NCBI GenBank assembly: GCA_040394635.1
Contig: JBEBRW010000024.1
Coordinates: 1 to 64,000 of the forward strand
Reading direction: 5' to 3'
From: UBA5239 sp040394635
GTDB taxonomy: Bacteria > Verrucomicrobiota > Lentisphaeria > Victivallales > Victivallaceae
DNA: 64,000 bases
Shown here one piece after another: positions 33,857-42,556 of the stretch. Under the pieces are notes generated by a model that was given only the letters and a program-made list of their open reading frames with translations, did not search any database and was not told where the DNA came from. A program made the translations under genes and the position numbers. Position 1 is the first letter of the stretch. Every line of letters starts with the position of its first letter.

Positions 33857-34885
33857 TTATTCCTCCCAGAGAACGGGTTCGAGTTTGCCGGTGGCGGCGG
33901 ATTTGATGACGGCGTCGGTGATGACGGACGTTTTCACCGCGCTTTCGATCGTGCACAGCGGCTGGGTGTTGGTCCGCACGGCCTTGACGAAATCGTTGAT
34001 CATCGGCAGGTGCCAGTTCGGTTTTTCGCCGGCTGTGACCGATTCCGGCAGTTCGACATCGTAGACCTGTTGGGAAACCAGGTGGATCGGACGGTTGAAA
34101 TGCGGCGGACAGTTCGGCCAGTAAATCCGTCCTTTCGTACAATAAAACTCATACGCGTGGCGCAGCGGCGCCGTGGCCGTGTTGTTGATGATGATCGAGA
34201 ACTGTTTGCCGCCGGGGAAGCACAAAATGATGTTATCCAGATCGTCGATATCGTAATCCGGCTTGTCGTCGCAATTGAAGGAATTCATGCGGGCGAAGAC
34301 ACTTTCCGGCATGCCGAGCAGCGTCTGCGCCATGTTGATCAGGTAAAAACCGTAGCCGAAAACCGGCGACATGCCAAGCGATTTCAGATAGGGTGTATTG
34401 CCCGGATTGTAGTAGGTTTCCTCGTCGTGCATCCAGCCGCCGATCAGCTCGCCGACGTCGCCGTTTTCCAGTATGCTGAGCATGGTTTTGAACTGGTTGG
34501 TGAAGAGGCGGTAATTCGAACAGCAGGTGATGCGGTCGCTCTGCCGGACGGCGTCCAGCAGCGTGAGGCACTCGGCGCTGTTGATGCCGAGCGGTTTCTC
34601 GCACAGCAGATGTTTGTCGGCCCTCAGGGCCCTCAGGCACATGTCTACGTGCAGATGGTGCGGCGTGGCGATATAAACGGCGTCGGCGCCGCTCTCCGCC
34701 AGCGCCCGGTCGTAATCATAATAAACGGTCGACACATTCATACGGGCGGCGAGGTTGTCCGCCTTTTCCCGGGCGGGGTCGCAAATTGCCGCAATGACGG
34801 AATTTTCCGCGTCGCGCAGTGCTGCCGCCACCCGGCTGTTGGCAATATCTCCGGCTCCCGCCAATAACCATTTGAGTTTTTTCAT
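33857..34885 (-). CDS. Gfo/Idh/MocA-family oxidoreductase
   Basis: 342 residues from the ATG on the complement of 34883-34885 (AAGGGA site, promoter upstream); a further 31-codon extension runs through the promoter and is rejected. The N-terminal Rossmann domain has LLAGAGDIANSR and the family signature CEKPLGINSAE (about 95-105); the C-terminal alpha/beta domain is complete. Family members oxidise or reduce sugars, inositols and their derivatives with NAD(P). It leads the glycyl-radical enzyme operon and is divergent from an AraC regulator. Confidence 0.9.
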   Translation of the reverse strand: MKKLKWLLAGAGDIANSRVAAALRDAENSVIAAICDPAREKADNLAARMNVSTVYYDYDRALAESGADAVYIATPHHLHVDMCLRALRADKHLLCEKPLGINSAECLTLLDAVRQSDRITCCSNYRLFTNQFKTMLSILENGDVGELIGGWMHDEETYYNPGNTPYLKSLGMSPVFGYGFYLINMAQTLLGMPESVFARMNSFNCDDKPDYDIDDLDNIILCFPGGKQFSIIINNTATAPLRHAYEFYCTKGRIYWPNCPPHFNRPIHLVSQQVYDVELPESVTAGEKPNWHLPMINDFVKAVRTNTQPLCTIESAVKTSVITDAVIKSAATGKLEPVLWEE

Positions 34886-34910
34886 ACAGTGGTCCCTTGT
34901 GTTTGCATAT

Positions 34911-35023
34911 ATTATACAGTCGGGCGCTTGAAAAATGAATGGCGGATTATTTGAAAAAGATATCATTTTGTCACGCAAGGCGATATTGTGTCTATTGAAA
35001 ATTCAATTTGTCGATGTTATTTT
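34911..35023. promoter_or_regulatory. Divergent promoter region, Gfo/Idh operon and AraC gene
   Basis: Leftward -10 TATAAT (complement of 34911-34916) with a poor -35 (TTCATT, complement of 34934-34939), which would fit activation by a regulator. Rightward TTGAAA (34995-35000), 17 bp and TATTTT (35018-35023). TTGAA and TTCAA arms (34995-34999 and 35002-35006 region) form a small inverted repeat over the rightward -35. Confidence 0.45.
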
Positions 35024-35042
35024 ATCGCAAAGGAGAAATCTT

Positions 35043-35861
35043 ATGAGCATGGTGCAGCAGCAAAAAAATGTTTACGAACTGGCAAACAGTTTGAAGCTGA
35101 AATATTCGCATTTCGTGCGGGCGACCTGCGTGTACCAGCGCCTCGAGCGTACCACTTACAACGTCAACCGCCTGATGTTCGTATTGGAAAACCCGGACGG
35201 CGAGGCCAACTATATCGAGGATGATTACAATCGTTTTGAGCTCAAACCGGGCTGGTGCTATCTGGTGCCGGCGTTTCATCCGGCCATGTATATCCTGAAT
35301 GAAAACCTCAGGTTCATTTCGATTCATTTCCGGCTCGACTTTTTCAGCGGAAACGATATTGTGTCCGGGCTCCGGCGCAACGTGGCGATGGAGGACCCGG
35401 AAAATACCGCGCTGCTCGACCGTCATTTCAATTCAGGGGCGCGGCTGTTTCAGGCGATATTGCTGAACAGCGTCGTTTATCAGGTGATCGAGCGCAGTAT
35501 GGGGAAGGAGATTCCGATGCTGGTCGAGGTCGAGTCGAAATTCGCACCATGGCAGCAGGTGATCGAATACATCAACCGCAACTGCCTGGCGACCACCGGA
35601 GTGGAGAACCTGGCGGCGGCGGCCGGGATGTCTCGCGGGGCGTTCACCCGTAAATTCTCGCAGGAAACGGGGATATCGCCGAAGAAATTTTTCAACCGCC
35701 GCCTGGCGCACCACGCCGCTGAATTGCTTCAGCAGCCCCGGTTGACGATCCGCGAGGTGGCCGAGAAGTTACACTTCAGCAGCGAATACGCCTTCTCGCG
35801 CTTCTTCAAAAGCCAGCTCGGCACTGCCCCGCGGAACTACCGCGAGCAGCTCCGTTTTTAG
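35043..35861 (+). CDS. AraC-family transcriptional regulator
   Basis: 272 residues from the ATG at 35043, which has a strong AAAGGAG site; an extension to 34935 overlaps the promoter. The N-terminal half (about 1-150) is a cupin-like sensor and the C-terminal 100 residues hold two HTH motifs (NLAAAAGMSRGAFTRKF and VAEKLHFSSEYAFSRFFK). Divergent from the Gfo/Idh-epimerase-glycyl-radical operon, for which it is the likely activator given the poor -35 there. The effector is unknown. Confidence 0.9.
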   Translation: MSMVQQQKNVYELANSLKLKYSHFVRATCVYQRLERTTYNVNRLMFVLENPDGEANYIEDDYNRFELKPGWCYLVPAFHPAMYILNENLRFISIHFRLDFFSGNDIVSGLRRNVAMEDPENTALLDRHFNSGARLFQAILLNSVVYQVIERSMGKEIPMLVEVESKFAPWQQVIEYINRNCLATTGVENLAAAAGMSRGAFTRKFSQETGISPKKFFNRRLAHHAAELLQQPRLTIREVAEKLHFSSEYAFSRFFKSQLGTAPRNYREQLRF

Positions 35862-35863
35862 TG

Positions 35864-38800
35864 TTATCTACTTAGCTCGATAATGGCGAAGCTGTGGTGT
35901 TTCAGCTTCATTTTCAGGACATTGTTGTTGATGGAAATGATTTCACTGCCGAAGTCGCCGAGTTCGAGCGGAGTTCTGTTCAGCAAAACGTTATGTTCCT
36001 TCAACCGTTTTTCGAGGTCGGCATAAGCGGGGTCCGGAGCCGTCATCTTGTCGATGGCATTATTCAGGGGGCCGACGCCAAGCATGGCTGAATCGAACTC
36101 GATTTCAAGTTCCTGATCCTCGTGTGATTTGGAAACATGCCCGATCACCGCCAGGATTCTGGGTTCGCCGGCATGGCGGTATACGCTGACGAAGACGTTC
36201 TGGCCCTTCTTCACGACAGCCGGTTTCTGCCAGTAGCCATGGAACTTCGCTTCCGGCACGTTGAATTCATGATAGAAACGAATCAGTTTATCATAAATTC
36301 CAAAGTGGCAGCGAAGCAGGGCAGGCATCGTATTGTGGATCAATGTAGCGGCCATGCCTGCTTTGGTCTGGCGGAATTTGTACAGGCTTTCGGTTTCTTT
36401 GCCGCCGCCGTATTGCGGCATGAGGTTGTCTACGGGCAGATAAACGCTGTTGGTCAGGCCGAACGGCAGGGAATTCAATTCCGAGGCCCACATCGGCAGG
36501 TCGTAATTGTCGAGAATATCTTTGCCGTTATGCAGCAGGGTGCTGCTGGCCTGGCGGATATGCTCGCCGTTGAAAAGGTGGGTGACGAAGGTTGTCGCCG
36601 GGAGCTGGATCGAATCCGTGTTATGCAGCACGATGACCGGCTCCTTGATTCCGGCGTCCAGCTGTGTCAGGAGGATTCGGCGGTAGAATTCGCGCTGTGC
36701 CAGCAGCGGGGTCCGCTGATTGCACCCGTGTTTTGTATTGCTGCAGACCGGCACAATGCCGAAATCGAAGTATATGCCGTTCGGTTTGTACCGCTCCAGC
36801 ATCTGCTTGAACTTATACATATAAAATGCGTTGGCGCCGGTCGTCGGACAGCAGTCGTACAGGAAAAATTTACGTCCGTCGCGCATATAATCGAGTGTCT
36901 GGTCGGGGCTGATTTTCCACTCATCGGCAAACGCCGCGACTTCCGGGTATTCATCGGACAAATAGCGGTCGCAGGCATACGGCACGGCCCTGCCGCCGAA
37001 TTCCTGAGATTTCCTGATGCTTTCGGTCATATATTTGCCGTTGATGCAATTTTCCGGGGTCGGCAGATCGCCGAAAAAGGCCCCCAGTTCGCCGCCCGCA
37101 TCGGCGAGCATGACATCGGATGTGGGAATCTGCCCCGGACGGTTCAGCGGAGCGGCAAAGTGATAGGAAAAGGTGTTCAGCGGATAATTTTTCGGCAACG
37201 GTTTCACCGGGGTAGCCAGCAGGCCGAAATCAAAGGCGAACTCCTCGCCTTTTTTCAGTCCGGCGGCCAGGTTCACTTCCAGCACGACGGTAGCGTTGTT
37301 CTTGATAATCCGGTACGTCTGATTGGCGGGCGAGGTCCAGGTCGCCCGGCTTTCGGCAAAGAAACACAGTCCCTTGTCTTCCATGCCCAGCCAGACCACC
37401 GGGTAAAAACGGAACGCCCGGGTGCCTTCGTTTACCGCCTCGGTCAGCTTGGTCCCCCAGGCAAAACCGTCCGAAGTATGGAGGTATTTCACCAGTGCCG
37501 CCGGTATTTCAATTTTTATTTTGATATCCTGCAGGTTATTCAGAGCCTGTATTTTCACCTGGTTCCATTGTATGCCGTCGTATTCGATCCAGGATTCGCT
37601 GTTGACTTGGTAGTCGGAATTCCGGGCCGTGGCGGTGAGTTCGGCGCGGTGGTCGGCTGAGGTTCCCGGTTTCAGTTGTGCCTTTGCCACCGGTTTACCG
37701 CCGATTTCCAGTGTTACCGGAGCGCTCAGCAGCGGTTGATTCTGGGTGGTGATCTGAGTCGGGAAGAGTTGGTCGTGCCATTGATAGTTTCTTCCCCACA
37801 TATTGACATTCAGCGCCGCAGTGGATGAGTCGACTTTCAGGGCGGTGAACGGCGCAATGATCCGGTTGTCGAACGACAGCTTTTCCCATTCGCCGATGCC
37901 CGGATAATTCAGCACGCGGGAAAAAACGACCTCGCTGCTGCCGGAATTGAGCAGCTCGATCTTGTAGGGACCGGCCGGATTGGCACGGACGAAAGTGACC
38001 GGGGTTTCATCGGCGGATTTAATCGCCTCATTATAAATGGCCTGACCGGCCGGACCGGTGATGCGGACGCGGGCGGCAAAATCGGGCCCGAATTTGCCTT
38101 TCAGCATATCCTGTTTGACCGTCAGATAAATTTTTTCTTTCAGGAACTGCGGGCTGACCAGTACGTATTCTTCGTTGAGCTGGAACGGCATGATTTCCTG
38201 CATGAGGAGTTCCTTGCCCTGCGACAGGCTGAATATCATGCGGTCATAGCCGGTTTGGGTGAGCGGAACAACAATATCATCGGTTGCCGGCTTGCCGGAT
38301 GTGAGTGTGTAGGATTTGTTCAGGACCGTGAGCGGAGCGGCCGAGCCGTCGGCTTTGGCCAGCTGCAGCCGGTAATCCACTTTACCGTTTCTGGCGGAGG
38401 CCAGCTGGATTTTCTGCTCGAATTTACCGGAATCGGGATTGTTCTGGGCCAGGACCTGCAAAGCGGGAGCGGTATCCGCGAAGCGGAGTTCCGGGAAACG
38501 CTCAACCTTGGCATAGCTGCCGTCTTCGGAGGTTGAACTGTGGGTGCCGGTTTCGGGGAGCCGCCAAGTCCGGCAGAAATTGAATTTCACAGGGGTAGCG
38601 GGAGGGGCATTCAGGCCGAGGGTGGTCCACGGGATGGCGACTTCGCCCTGCCAGAGCTGGCAGTCGTCGATACGCATTTTCAGGGATGTTTTATAGGTCC
38701 AGCTGCCGTTCCAGGCGCTGTCGGTGCCCCGCCATTCGGTGAAGCCTCCGGCCACATTGCCGCCGAACCGGTACAGCACGTCGTTTACCTGCAAATAGAG

Positions 38801-39754
38801 CTCAAAGGATTCGTCGCCCCATACTTCCGGTTCGCTATCGCCTCTGGGAGCACCCGCCTTGATCGGCACCCGGCCGGGAAACAGGGTATCGAAACCCAGA
38901 TAAAGATTGTCTTTGTCGTACATGAGCTTGAACGAATGCGGCGGCAGGTCCCAGCTCTTGTTGAACTCTTTGCCGTGAATCAGCCCGATCATACCGGAGG
39001 CGTTCTGCCACGCGGGATCGTTCAGTTCCCCGTCCAGCACCGGCGGGGCAGCGGTCAGGCGCGGCACGGTCAGCTGCAGCGGATAATTATCCGACAGCAA
39101 CTTGGGCTTGATGCCGCTCGCCGCGAGAATCTCGTCGGAAGTCAGCGCATGGTTCCAGGTTTTCAGCTCGCCGATGAAACAGTCGTTGCCCCACGGTTTC
39201 GGCGCGATCCAGCCATCTTTGTAGGGGCCGATATTCAACTTGCTCACTTTCTCGACCGCGACGGGCTGTTTGGCTTCCGCCATCAGCAGGCCATCCAGAT
39301 AAACCCGTACGGTCGTGCCGTCCCAGGTAAATGCCGCCTGATAGATTTGGCCCGGCACCAGGTTCTTTTCCGTTTTGAAGTAATACTTATTGGTCATGTC
39401 CGTAAAATTGAAATGCAGCAGCGGACTGTTCGTAAAGGTATAGAAGCCAAGCATCAGGCGGCTATTGGTGCGCAGGGTCAGCAAATAACGCGGTACCAGT
39501 ACCGGTTCCTTGAATTCCGACATTTTGAATTTGAACAACACCGTGCCCGCTTCCCCCACCAGGCCCGCCGCGGGCAGGCTGATGCCATTTTCACCGTAAG
39601 CCAGAAAACCGTCCGGCGTGAATTCGCCGTCGATGGCGACCGTGGCATTACCCAGCGTAATATTCTGGGGCTGGTCGAATTTCAGGTTCAAGGTTTCGGC
39701 GGCGGCTAAAGTCAAAGCGGTCATAAGCACCAGGAGCATGTAACATATTTTCAT
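35864..39754 (-). CDS. Large secreted multidomain glycan enzyme (LamG, CBM9-like and DUF6067-like GH)
   Basis: 1296 residues with a signal peptide (about 1-18). A LamG/concanavalin-like domain (about 20-215, with AAFTWDGTTVRVYLDGLL) is followed by a CBM9-like carbohydrate-binding module (about 228-420, with PVLDGELNDPAWQNASG). A long beta-rich middle leads to a C-terminal TIM-barrel-like glycoside hydrolase region (about 860-1150) resembling the DUF6067/GH123-related group; candidate acidic residues lie in YFDFGIVPVC and MWASELNSLPFG. Probably secreted and active on a host or plant glycan. It is third in an operon after a LacI regulator and a pseudopilin. The substrate cannot be named. Confidence 0.82.
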   Translation of the reverse strand: MKICYMLLVLMTALTLAAAETLNLKFDQPQNITLGNATVAIDGEFTPDGFLAYGENGISLPAAGLVGEAGTVLFKFKMSEFKEPVLVPRYLLTLRTNSRLMLGFYTFTNSPLLHFNFTDMTNKYYFKTEKNLVPGQIYQAAFTWDGTTVRVYLDGLLMAEAKQPVAVEKVSKLNIGPYKDGWIAPKPWGNDCFIGELKTWNHALTSDEILAASGIKPKLLSDNYPLQLTVPRLTAAPPVLDGELNDPAWQNASGMIGLIHGKEFNKSWDLPPHSFKLMYDKDNLYLGFDTLFPGRVPIKAGAPRGDSEPEVWGDESFELYLQVNDVLYRFGGNVAGGFTEWRGTDSAWNGSWTYKTSLKMRIDDCQLWQGEVAIPWTTLGLNAPPATPVKFNFCRTWRLPETGTHSSTSEDGSYAKVERFPELRFADTAPALQVLAQNNPDSGKFEQKIQLASARNGKVDYRLQLAKADGSAAPLTVLNKSYTLTSGKPATDDIVVPLTQTGYDRMIFSLSQGKELLMQEIMPFQLNEEYVLVSPQFLKEKIYLTVKQDMLKGKFGPDFAARVRITGPAGQAIYNEAIKSADETPVTFVRANPAGPYKIELLNSGSSEVVFSRVLNYPGIGEWEKLSFDNRIIAPFTALKVDSSTAALNVNMWGRNYQWHDQLFPTQITTQNQPLLSAPVTLEIGGKPVAKAQLKPGTSADHRAELTATARNSDYQVNSESWIEYDGIQWNQVKIQALNNLQDIKIKIEIPAALVKYLHTSDGFAWGTKLTEAVNEGTRAFRFYPVVWLGMEDKGLCFFAESRATWTSPANQTYRIIKNNATVVLEVNLAAGLKKGEEFAFDFGLLATPVKPLPKNYPLNTFSYHFAAPLNRPGQIPTSDVMLADAGGELGAFFGDLPTPENCINGKYMTESIRKSQEFGGRAVPYACDRYLSDEYPEVAAFADEWKISPDQTLDYMRDGRKFFLYDCCPTTGANAFYMYKFKQMLERYKPNGIYFDFGIVPVCSNTKHGCNQRTPLLAQREFYRRILLTQLDAGIKEPVIVLHNTDSIQLPATTFVTHLFNGEHIRQASSTLLHNGKDILDNYDLPMWASELNSLPFGLTNSVYLPVDNLMPQYGGGKETESLYKFRQTKAGMAATLIHNTMPALLRCHFGIYDKLIRFYHEFNVPEAKFHGYWQKPAVVKKGQNVFVSVYRHAGEPRILAVIGHVSKSHEDQELEIEFDSAMLGVGPLNNAIDKMTAPDPAYADLEKRLKEHNVLLNRTPLELGDFGSEIISINNNVLKMKLKHHSFAIIELSR

Positions 39755-39771
39755 GGGTCAGCCTTGTAAGA

Positions 39772-40518
39772 TTATATCTTGGGATAGATGGGGTTCCAGA
39801 ATGGCGTGGTGGTCCCGCCCTTGACGGGAGCAGTCAGGTATGGGTTGTTGGTGGCGGAGTATTGATAGCGGTCCAGCGGAGTGCCGGTCCTCATGCTTTC
39901 GGCATGGCCGTCCGTATAGGTGGTATTGCAGCTGGTGTCGTGGCGTCCGTCGATCATGGAATTGGAGCCGGTGGTGATGAAGCCGGTCGCCATATTGAAG
40001 TAACCGCGATCCTTGGGGTCCTGGCTGTAGCCGTCCGCAAACATCAGCAGCTGAGAGGGATACTTTGACTTGGTCAATTTGCCGCCTATGCCATAGGTGC
40101 CATGGAAAAGCATCGAATTCCGTCCATAATGCACCCAGTCATACGTGACATCCGAAGCAGATTGATTTTGGATAATTCTTGCGGCCAGTTTGGCATCGGC
40201 ATTCAAGGTTCCCGCATGTTTCAGCATGGCCGGGCATGCCATTACTTTGCCGGGAATTTCCTGGTCGTAAGCCAGGGTCAGCGGCCACGAAGCCAGTACG
40301 GCGCCAAAGTTTTGGGTGATGGGCGGAATGGTATCATCGTAGTTCGATGCATAAATATTGTTGGCTATGCCCAGTTGCTTCAGGTTGTTCAGGCACGAAG
40401 TTGTTCTTGCCCGGCTTCGAGCTTTGTTCAGAGCCGGCAGCAGCATCGCTGCAAGGATAGCAATGATCGCTATGACTACAAGGAGCTCTATTAATGTAAA
40501 ACGGTTTCTCTGCTTCAT
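39772..40518 (-). CDS. Type II pseudopilin-like protein with H-X9-DG motif
   Basis: 248 residues from the ATG on the complement of 40516-40518, with AGGTGA well spaced; an in-frame GTG 9 bases upstream falls inside that site. The N-terminus is a prepilin peptidase site (RFTLIELLVVIAIIAILAA, F/T cleavage, Glu at +5) followed by one helix. Near the end H(DTSCNTTYT)DG gives exactly the H-X9-DG pattern of the expanded pseudopilin-like families in Lentisphaerota and Planctomycetota. Function of these proteins is unknown; location between a LacI gene and a glycan enzyme suggests a role in displaying or exporting the enzyme (inference). Confidence 0.88.
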   Translation of the reverse strand: MKQRNRFTLIELLVVIAIIAILAAMLLPALNKARSRARTTSCLNNLKQLGIANNIYASNYDDTIPPITQNFGAVLASWPLTLAYDQEIPGKVMACPAMLKHAGTLNADAKLAARIIQNQSASDVTYDWVHYGRNSMLFHGTYGIGGKLTKSKYPSQLLMFADGYSQDPKDRGYFNMATGFITTGSNSMIDGRHDTSCNTTYTDGHAESMRTGTPLDRYQYSATNNPYLTAPVKGGTTTPFWNPIYPKI

Positions 40519-40528
40519 TACTCTCACC

Positions 40529-41554
40529 TCATTTCTTGGATTTTAAAAATGGATCATCAATTGAAGCGCCGATAATAATCTGGCGCGGACACATTCCCGG
40601 ATTCATAATATGCTCTTTCAGTACATTGACTGCTGCTTCAACCATTTCCGGCAGCGGGGCGCGGGCGCTGATGATTGGAGCTGTGTCGGCAAATTCGTTT
40701 CGTATGTTGATCTCGAATTCATCGGCACGGCCGGCGGGCATGGGCCATTTGCCTGAGTCATCCACCGCGGCCAGGCAAAGATCACCGGGAATCCGGATTC
40801 CCAGGTTCGCCATTTCGTGGCTGAAACCTTTGTTGTAAATATCGCCGTACAGGACCACGGCATCGGGCATGGGGCGCAACGCGGCAAAATAAGCGGCGGC
40901 GTGCTGGCAGAAGATATGATGGGTTTCCGTTTTCATATTTTCGGCGAAAACCAGCTCGTCGCTGTACTCGCAGCCGCTGAATTCATAGATGGCGCGGGCC
41001 GAAGTTACCCCGTGTTTGAGATATTTATAAAATGACAGGTTCAGATGATCACTCAGGTAGCCGATTCTGCGGTAACCCTTTCCCCTCAGGTATTTGAATA
41101 CTTTTATCGCATTCTGAAAAAGATCGACGCAGACGGCTGAATGCCGATTCTCCAGGTCGCGGAGATTCAGATAGACACAGGGGATTTCCGGCGGCAGTTC
41201 GTCAATTTCCGTCAGGCTGATGATACCGGCTATGAGGCGTCTGCGCAATTCCTGTTTGTAGGTGCTCAGGATCGAAAAAATCAATTCAATACCGGATTGC
41301 TCGCAAATTTTCTGCAGATGGCTGATCATGGCGTGACTGTGGGTCGTCAATCCCGGCTGAGCCACCAGCAGCAGCGGACTGTAAGTGCGCTCGTTTTCCG
41401 AGAGGTAACCGGCATTCGCCAGCATGCTCCGCACCCGCAAATGCTTGGGATTGCGGGTTTTGCCCGCGCCGCGCATCACCCGGTAAACCGTAGAGAGCGA
41501 TACCCCGTTTACTTCGGCGATTTCGTTGATGCTGATATGCTGTTTCAAATCCAT
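40529..41554 (-). CDS. LacI-family transcriptional regulator
   Basis: 341 residues. The N-terminal HTH (ISINEIAEVNGVSLSTVYRVMRG, about 7-29) is LacI-like and the rest is a periplasmic-binding-protein-like sensor. The usual hinge-helix region is less well conserved than in classic LacI. AAGAGGAAG ribosome site. It is first in an operon with the pseudopilin (10-base gap) and the 1296-residue enzyme, so it probably controls itself and both through the palindrome at 41572-41592. Confidence 0.88.
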   Translation of the reverse strand: MDLKQHISINEIAEVNGVSLSTVYRVMRGAGKTRNPKHLRVRSMLANAGYLSENERTYSPLLLVAQPGLTTHSHAMISHLQKICEQSGIELIFSILSTYKQELRRRLIAGIISLTEIDELPPEIPCVYLNLRDLENRHSAVCVDLFQNAIKVFKYLRGKGYRRIGYLSDHLNLSFYKYLKHGVTSARAIYEFSGCEYSDELVFAENMKTETHHIFCQHAAAYFAALRPMPDAVVLYGDIYNKGFSHEMANLGIRIPGDLCLAAVDDSGKWPMPAGRADEFEINIRNEFADTAPIISARAPLPEMVEAAVNVLKEHIMNPGMCPRQIIIGASIDDPFLKSKK

Positions 41555-41571
41555 AGACTTCCTCTTGAGAT

Positions 41572-41609
41572 TTGATAACTATTATATATCAACGGTCCGG
41601 TTTTGTCAA
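41572..41609 (-). promoter_or_regulatory. Promoter and palindromic operator of the LacI operon
   Basis: On the minus strand a perfect TTGACA (complement of 41604-41609), 17-bp spacer and perfect TATAAT (complement of 41581-41586). An inverted repeat TTGATA/TATCAA (41572-41577 with 41587-41592, 9 bases apart) covers the -10 box, well placed for autorepression. Confidence 0.7.
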
Positions 41610-41675
41610 TGCTTTTTTATTTTGAATCGTAATTATTGTCAAATTTTGTCAAAAATAGATGCAGAAATCGTCAAA

Positions 41676-41713
41676 AAGAAAAAAGAGCCGGTCCCGTGTC
41701 TGGGATCGGCTCT
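41676..41713 (-). terminator. Rho-independent terminator of the seven-gene sugar operon
   Basis: A 12-bp stem with one G-T pair (41684-41695 with 41702-41713), followed on the minus strand by a run of Us interrupted once. It follows the class II aldolase gene. Confidence 0.85.
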
Positions 41714-41728
41714 ACGTATTCTGCGAAT

Positions 41729-42556
41729 TTATTTGCCGGCGAAGAAGCGGATCAGGCGGCTGATGTGGGCGGCGCACTCATCCGTCACCGGGTCCATGAA
41801 CTTGTCGATGGGGACGAATTTGCCGTCGAGCTCGTTCAGCCTGGTGCGGGTGGATTTCAGGAAGGTGTCCTGGAATTCGGTCGCCACGTTGATTTTCGCA
41901 ATGCCGCACTGGATGACTTTGCGTACGTCTTCGAGCGGGGTGCCCGAGCCGCCGTGCAGCACCAGCGGCACTTCCGGCAGGCGTTCGGCAATGGCGCGGC
42001 AGCGCTCCACGTCGAGCTTGGGCGTATCCTTGTAATAACCGTGCGCGGTGCCGATGGACACCGCCAGGGCGTCGACGCCGGCCGCAGTGGCGAATTCATA
42101 AGCTTCGTCCGGCTCGGTGAGCGCAGTTTCATCGCCCATGGCCACGTGGCCGATTTCGCCTTCGATGGAGGCGCCGTTGGCTTTGGCGTAATCGGCGCAG
42201 AGTCTGGTCAGGCGGACGTTTTCGTCGAACGGCAGTTTGGAGCCGTCAAACATGACCGAGGTATAGCCCCAGGCGATCGCGTTTTTGACCTGCTCAAACG
42301 ACTCGCCGTGATCGAGGTGCAGTGCGATCGGCACGTTGGCGCGCTTGGCCATGCGGAGCAGCGCCCCGGCCAGGTCGTCCGCTTTGTCGGAATTGAACAT
42401 CCGCATGTAGAGCTGGATGATGACCGGGGATTTTTCCTGTTCCGCGGCCATGACCACGGCGCGGGCGGTTTCGTAATTGGCGATGTTGAATCCGCCGACG
42501 GCGCGCTTTTCTTTGCGGGCCGCCGGCAGGAGTTCGCGCATGGTGACGAGTGCCAT
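41729..42556 (-). CDS. Class II fructose-bisphosphate-type aldolase
   Basis: 275 residues from the ATG on the complement of 42554-42556, whose A overlaps the preceding stop (TGATG). Zinc-site His residues lie in LHLDHGE (about 80-86), GTAHG (about 176-180) and VLHGGSG (about 203-209), with the phosphate-site SIGTAHG and INVATEF segments. Length and motifs fit the GatY/KbaY/IolJ branch that yields dihydroxyacetone phosphate from a ketose 1-phosphate or related compound. It is the last gene of the operon, so it should cleave the phosphorylated product made by the PfkB or FGGY kinase. Confidence 0.93.
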   Translation of the reverse strand: MALVTMRELLPAARKEKRAVGGFNIANYETARAVVMAAEQEKSPVIIQLYMRMFNSDKADDLAGALLRMAKRANVPIALHLDHGESFEQVKNAIAWGYTSVMFDGSKLPFDENVRLTRLCADYAKANGASIEGEIGHVAMGDETALTEPDEAYEFATAAGVDALAVSIGTAHGYYKDTPKLDVERCRAIAERLPEVPLVLHGGSGTPLEDVRKVIQCGIAKINVATEFQDTFLKSTRTRLNELDGKFVPIDKFMDPVTDECAAHISRLIRFFAGK

